Below, in pieces: positions 29,941 through 33,872 of a DNA stretch of 33,872 bases. This stretch comes from Phycisphaerales bacterium (lineage in GTDB: Bacteria > Planctomycetota > Phycisphaerae > Phycisphaerales > UBA1924), in NCBI GenBank assembly GCA_029260315.1, contig JAJDDM010000035.1, positions 1 to 33,872 on the forward strand, written 5' to 3'. Within the stretch, counting starts at the first letter, position 1. Every line of letters starts with the position of its first letter. Below the pieces are notes generated by a model. It made no database searches and was not told where the DNA came from. It was given only the letters and a program-made list of their open reading frames with translations. The position numbers and the translations under genes were made by a program.

Positions 29941-31737
29941 ATGAAACTCCGCGCATGGCTCAAGCCCGCCTCCATCGTCGGCATCGGCAAGGATGTCGGC
30001 AAGAGCGCGCTCGCCAGCACCGTCCTGCTCCTGCTCGGCGGCTTCATGTACGCGATCGGATCGGCGCTCCTCGCAACCGGCCTGATCGTCCTCTCGCTGG
30101 TGCTGTGGTGGCTGGGCGTCGCCCGCCGACCGGAAAGGCGTGTCCAGACCGATCGCGGCAGCCTGCGCATCCGCCCGTTCGTCCTGCCCAGCGCGCGAGC
30201 CCGCAAGGCCTGCCGCCTCCTCGCCTTCGCCGTCGGCTTCTCCGGTGCCGCGATCCTCGGCTGGTCGTCGTTCCAGCGGGCGAACGCCGCGGCGAACGCC
30301 GAGCGCGAGCACAAAGAAACGACTGTCACTATCGGCGATACTACGAAGCGGACCGAAGAGAAGGTCGAGACGGGTTTCGACGAGATCCGCGACAAGCTCC
30401 TCGCCGAGATCGATGCCCAGCGCATCGAGTTGCAGGAGGCCTCCGACCGCGCGCGCCGGATGCAGTCGGGCATTGCCCGGGCCGGGATGCAGGCCGCGAG
30501 CCTCGCCTCGACCAACCCCGAGGTCAAGCAACTCGCCGATCGGCTCGGGAAACTGATCGACGAGTTCGTCGCCGAGTACGACATCGAGTCCCTCCCCGAG
30601 CCCGACCGCGAAACGGTCGACTTCGCGAAAGCCGAACGCCTCAACGCCGTGGGTCGTCACAACGAGGCGATTGATGAAGTCACCGAGGAGCGAGCCCTGC
30701 GCGAGGACCGCGCCGCCGCGAAGCAGGTCGAGCGGGCATTCACCGCCAACAAGATCCTCGGCGATGCCTTCTACGGCAAGCACGAGCCGCGCAAGGCCCT
30801 CGACCACTACCAACGCGCGGCCCACTGGAAGCCGGAGGATCTGACCGTGAAATGGGGGATCGCATCATGCGCGCACCAGCTAGGTCAAGGTAAGAAAGCG
30901 ATCGAGTACTGGAGTTGCGTGATCTCAGAATTTGAGTCCATCACCGATCGTGAAGGCCATGCACGGCGCGTTGTTGATTACGCAGGAGCACTCAGCAATC
31001 GTGGCGCTGCATATCTGGACATTCTGAACGAGCCAGAACTAGCTCTAAAAGATTTTGAGGTATCAATCACAACCTTGTTAAATCTGATTCGTGATTCCCA
31101 GTTCAGCGAGCACCGCGGCCATCTCGCTACAGCATTGTCAAATCGTGGCAACGCGATGTTCCGCCTTGGTCGGGAGAAAGATGCGTTATCAGATTATGAT
31201 CGGTCAATTAGTTTGCTCGATGTGCTTTTGGTGCGATTAGTCGAGCAGAATGGCATGGTGCATCTAAATGATGACCTAGCGAATGCCTATTATTTTCGAG
31301 GCGTGACTTTGCGCAGGCTCGGTAAGCCAAGTGAAGCGATTGGTGACTATTCACAAGCGATTCAGATCGACCAGCTTTTCAAACACAGGAACCGGGTAGA
31401 ATCGGCAAAGCGCCTTGCGTCAGCACACGCCGCTCGGGGTAATACCTACTTCGCCACCGGGCGCTACGAGTTGGCACTGCCAGATTACGACAGAGCAATT
31501 GAGATTGGAACTAACCTAATCGAATCTGATGGCTCTGAGGTGTTTGCAAACGAACTAGCCGGAAATTATATTATCCGTGCGTTCATTTATGAGAAACAAA
31601 ATCGGCATGAGAACGCTCGACGCGATGCCATGCGGGCAAGGGAACTGCTGGACGCTCCGGCAACGCCGAAGACCACGCTACACGGGCAATCCCGACAAGC
31701 TGTCGAGAGCCTGCTCGAAAGACTCGGGGACGGGTGA
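29941..31737 (+). CDS. Membrane-anchored TPR protein (598 aa)
   Basis: Membrane helices lie at about 24-42 and 44-60 (STVLLLLGGFMYAIG, LLATGLIVLSLVLWWLG) and 89-107. A charged coiled-coil-like section follows (about 115-200), then tetratricopeptide repeats from about 205 to 580, with signatures AERLNAVGRHNEAIDEV, ILGDAFYGKHEPRKALDHYQ, RGVTLRRLGKPSEAIGDYSQ and ARGNTYFATGRYELALPDYD. TPRs bind proteins, so it is probably a scaffold facing the cytoplasm. The codon use changes at about 30,880: the first half is strongly GC-ending, while the second half (to about 31,640) has many A/T-ending codons. This may reflect a recombined gene. Confidence 0.8.
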   Translation: MKLRAWLKPASIVGIGKDVGKSALASTVLLLLGGFMYAIGSALLATGLIVLSLVLWWLGVARRPERRVQTDRGSLRIRPFVLPSARARKACRLLAFAVGFSGAAILGWSSFQRANAAANAEREHKETTVTIGDTTKRTEEKVETGFDEIRDKLLAEIDAQRIELQEASDRARRMQSGIARAGMQAASLASTNPEVKQLADRLGKLIDEFVAEYDIESLPEPDRETVDFAKAERLNAVGRHNEAIDEVTEERALREDRAAAKQVERAFTANKILGDAFYGKHEPRKALDHYQRAAHWKPEDLTVKWGIASCAHQLGQGKKAIEYWSCVISEFESITDREGHARRVVDYAGALSNRGAAYLDILNEPELALKDFEVSITTLLNLIRDSQFSEHRGHLATALSNRGNAMFRLGREKDALSDYDRSISLLDVLLVRLVEQNGMVHLNDDLANAYYFRGVTLRRLGKPSEAIGDYSQAIQIDQLFKHRNRVESAKRLASAHAARGNTYFATGRYELALPDYDRAIEIGTNLIESDGSEVFANELAGNYIIRAFIYEKQNRHENARRDAMRARELLDAPATPKTTLHGQSRQAVESLLERLGDG

Positions 31738-32286
31738 TGCTCAACACAATGCCCGAAGAGCCGCGCGTGAGCAATCAGGTTGGGCGTGCGTGGGTCAATA
31801 TGCATGCAGATCCCCTCCGGCGATCGGCGGCAGGAAGCCGCCGCTCCCGTTGAGGGCGCCGGGCAAACTCGCTCCCTCACGGTCGCCCCTCGTTGCTCTG
31901 CACAACAGAGCCGGGAGCGCAAGCTCTCGATAGGTCGCCCGCACATCGCCTCTTGTCGGTATTGTCTCGAACTGCCGTGTTTCGAAGTCGGTATGCCTGG
32001 GCAGGTCCGTAGGAGCTCGGGAGCGCAACCGCGTGCTCACGCACGCGCCTCTGTTGGAAAGCGCCCACACGCTCGCGGCGTGTCAGAAGCACCCTCAACG
32101 CCCTCAGGCCACCACCGGCCCCACCGTCAGAGCGAGCGTCTTTTCCTTCCGCTACCGGTCCATCCCGAAAGAAAATCATCCACAGCCACCACGTTTGAGC
32201 GTGCACATCCGCCCATCGTCCGCCGAATCGTGACCCTACACCCAACTTCCATTGACGCCGCGCCCGATTTCCCAGACAATTCCCAC
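31738..32286. repeat. Gene-free stretch with repeats
   Basis: It contains the inverted copy of the ggcggc(a/t)tcctgcc repeat (31818-31842) and gagcgcaagctc (31915-31926). Between 31950 and 32230 no ORF on either strand has convincing protein-like content, though the frame of the next gene is already open upstream of its likely ATG. Confidence 0.5.
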
Positions 32287-33099
32287 ATGCTCGAAGACAC
32301 CATGCTCCAAACCGTCGATCACACCCGCACCATGAACCAGGCAAAGGAACTCGCGGCCCCGCCCACGATTGCCAAATGCCGATCCCCGAATGCCGAACCC
32401 TCCAACCCCTCCCTCCTGCTCGCAGAACTCCTCGACCCCGACCTTCCCCCCCTCGAACTCTGCGACCATCACGAGCTGACCCTCGCCCAGCTCGAAGCCT
32501 GGATGAACTCCCCCAAGGTCGCCGCGGCCCTCGACGCCCACACTCGCATCGAACAGCGCCGCCAACAACTCATCGCCGAGCGCCTCCGAACCAAGGCCCT
32601 CGAAGCCCTCGAACGCGCCACCATCCCGATCGCCGACCCGCTCACCCCCGCCCAACAACTCCGCGCCAACGAGACCACCCGCAAAGCCGCGGCACAACTC
32701 CTCCGCCAAACCGGTGCCACTGGCGGCTCGCCCGCCAGTGCCGAACGTGCAACGACGCCCGGCGCCACCGGCGGCTCGTCCGCTCGGTGTCCATCCCCGG
32801 GTGGGACCGGCATCCCTGCCGGTCATCGCGCAGCGAGACGAGAGCGCTCACAGCCCAGTAACGGTCAAAATACGCAACCGCCTCAATCCCACCTCGCTGG
32901 CGCGTCGGGCTCGTCCAGAAGAGTGTGCGTCACGCCGAGCGTTCCGCCTTCGCAAGCCGATGGTCTCGGCGGATCGCATAGCCGCCCAAAGCGGCGGCCA
33001 TGCCACCCCGCAGTCCCGCCGCCCTCGCTCGCTCTCTCGCTCTCCCCCTCATCGCTCTTCCCATCACTCCCCACCATCCTCCTACCCTCACTCCCCCCC
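32287..33099 (+). CDS. HTH-like protein of unknown function, in frame with the amidotransferase (271 codons before it)
   Basis: From ATG 32287 the frame reads a plausible protein for about 150 residues: SLLLAELLDPDLPPLELCDH, HELTLAQLEAWMNSPKVAAA, then long Arg/Ala/Glu helices (TRIEQRRQQLIAERLRTKAL, PAQQLRANETTRKAAAQLLR). The ELTLAQLEAWMNSP part looks like a helix-turn-helix. Codon use is normal for this genome. After about residue 142 it runs through two dispersed repeats (32718-32740 and 32800-32834) and a Ser/Pro-rich stretch. There is no stop codon before the amidotransferase ATG at 33100, so the two could be one fused protein or the gene may have lost its stop. The repeat-derived part is unlikely to be conserved. 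Confidence 0.5.
32718..32740. repeat. Dispersed hairpin inside the open frame
   Basis: CACTGGCGG-CTCGC-CCGCCAGTG is a perfect 9-bp stem, of the planctomycete intergenic type, here lying within an open frame. A similar but degenerate copy (gccaccggcggctcg...) starts at 32764. Confidence 0.65.
32800..32834. repeat. Third copy of the GGTGGGACCGGC hairpin repeat
   Basis: The 35 bp are identical to 29671-29705. The GACCGGC/GCCGGTC arms enclose atccct. It is translated in the open frame as GGTGIPAGHRA. Confidence 0.8.
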
Positions 33100-33872
33100 A
33101 TGATCCTCCTCATCGACAACTACGACTCGTTCACCTGGAACCTCGTCCACCGCCTCGGCGAGGTCGATCCGACGCTCCGCATCGACGCCGACCTGGTCGT
33201 CAAGCGTCACGACGAGATCACGCCGGAGGAGGCGGCTGGGCTCGACGATGGGCGGGGCCCGTCGCACGTCGTCATCTCCCCCGGCCCCTGCACACCCAAG
33301 GAAGCCGGGATCTCCGGCGCGATGATCGAGCGGTTCGCGGGGCGGACCCCCGTCCTCGGCGTCTGCCTCGGCCACCAGTGCATCGGCGACCTCCACGGCA
33401 TGCGCGTCGTCCAGCACAAGACGCCGATGCACGGCAAGACCTCGATGATCTCCCACGATGGCCACGGCATCTTCGAGGGGATTGAGAGTCCGTTCGAGGC
33501 GATGCGCTACCACTCGTTGGTGATCGAGGCGAGCTCGATGCCGCCGCCGGCGAGGCCCGGCGAGGACGGCTGGGTGCTCAGCGCGTGGTGTACTGACGAA
33601 CTCGCGGGCGGCCCCCATCAGGTCGTCATGGGCCTGCGCAAGGTCTGGGCCGACGCGTCGCGCGCCCCCGTCCTCGGCGTGCAGTTCCACCCCGAGAGCT
33701 TCATGACCCCCGCCGGGCATCGCCTGCTGGCCAACTTCCTGCGGATGGGCGTTCGCCCTCGCGAGCCGGCTGGGTTGATCGGCTCTCCGAGCCGATGCAG
33801 TCCTCTGGGATCGGTTCATCGAGCCGATGCAGTCCGCTGGGATCGGTTCATCGAGCCGATGCGTCCCTCTGG
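33100..33872 (+). CDS. pabA/trpG: Glutamine amidotransferase of anthranilate or aminodeoxychorismate synthase, 3' end beyond window
   Basis: The class I amidotransferase domain starts MILLIDNYDSFTWNLVHRLG, the canonical start of PabA/TrpG. It has VVISPGPCTPKEAG, nucleophile C89 (GVCLGHQ), MRYHSLVIEA and the His-Glu pair HPES (H197, E199). It frees ammonia from glutamine for the synthesis of folate (PabA) or tryptophan (TrpG); the two cannot be told apart here. The usual end is near LLANFLRMG (about residue 215), but the frame continues into the 32-bp tandem repeats and stays open to the window end. No Shine-Dalgarno precedes ATG 33100, in keeping with read-through from the upstream frame. Confidence 0.93.
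   Translation, partial: MILLIDNYDSFTWNLVHRLGEVDPTLRIDADLVVKRHDEITPEEAAGLDDGRGPSHVVISPGPCTPKEAGISGAMIERFAGRTPVLGVCLGHQCIGDLHGMRVVQHKTPMHGKTSMISHDGHGIFEGIESPFEAMRYHSLVIEASSMPPPARPGEDGWVLSAWCTDELAGGPHQVVMGLRKVWADASRAPVLGVQFHPESFMTPAGHRLLANFLRMGVRPREPAGLIGSPSRCSPLGSVHRADAVRWDRFIEPMRPS
33778..33872. repeat. 32-bp tandem hairpin repeats at the end of the amidotransferase frame
   Basis: Units at 33789-33820 and 33821-33852 differ by one base; a third begins at 33853 and reaches the window end with one deletion. Each junction forms a hairpin ATCGGYTC-N3-GAGCCGAT (8-bp stem), the first at 33778-33796. The unit length is not a multiple of three, so successive copies shift the peptide frame. Confidence 0.85.

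Noticed and set aside
28520-29956. Upstream part of the long - strand frame that contains acpP
   Set aside because: Only the last 83 codons are acyl carrier protein, with a GGAGG-spaced GTG. The rest is opposite the DUF1444 gene and is not protein-like.
31738-32286. Small ORFs on both strands after the TPR gene
   Set aside because: They overlap dispersed repeats, have Arg/Pro-rich composition and lack ribosome sites and family resemblance.

Overview
The window looks like chromosome of a GC-rich planctomycete, probably near the Phycisphaerae. The reasons are strong C/G third-position bias, intergenic spaces full of short GC-rich hairpin repeats of a kind common in that phylum, a selenocysteine (Sec) cluster with a deiodinase-like selenoprotein, and an integrase-carrying element inserted in a tRNA gene. 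This is inferred from gene content; there is no 16S rRNA in the window.

Region 1 (1-8240): the end of a hemerythrin-like gene, then a compact integrative element of about 7.7 kb in the 3' end of tRNA-Val(CAC). The element has 21-bp direct repeats at both ends. All its genes lie on the + strand: two small proteins, a 378-aa unknown, two excisionase-like HTH proteins, a winged-helix protein, a CHC2/Toprim/DUF3987 primase-helicase, a TubC_N-like protein, an XRE regulator with a likely leaderless promoter, and a tyrosine recombinase. The integrase frame runs through the attachment site. In the excised circle it would continue into the left end of the element and gain an 80-residue C-terminus, and the whole gene set would form one ring-shaped operon. 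Integration swaps that tail for 13 tRNA-derived residues and cuts the operon.

Region 2 (8341-18309): a lipoprotein gene, then a selenocysteine island on the - strand. In transcription order it holds selD (itself read through UGA), selB, selA, tRNA-Sec(UCA), a deiodinase-like selenoprotein, a thioredoxin-like selenoprotein with a long C-terminal extension, and a peroxiredoxin-like selenoprotein with an N-terminal domain. Each of the four in-frame UGA codons is followed 11-25 nt later by a small stem-loop with GGU or GU in the loop, as expected of a bacterial SECIS. Thus SelD makes selenophosphate, SelA charges tRNA-Sec, SelB delivers it, and three exported thiol/selenol proteins use it. A small HExxH protein related to toxin metallopeptidases lies divergently from selD, next to tRNA-Glu.

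Region 3 (18314-33872): mostly housekeeping genes: nadD, metK, purM, a GH15 glucoamylase-like enzyme, fliN, fabF, acpP, a DUF1444 protein, a membrane TPR protein and a pabA/trpG-type glutamine amidotransferase. Two unknown genes (22604-24030) have lower GC. The last reading frame is open from before 32287 to the end of the window, so an unknown protein is in frame with the amidotransferase, and its 3' end carries 32-bp tandem hairpin repeats.
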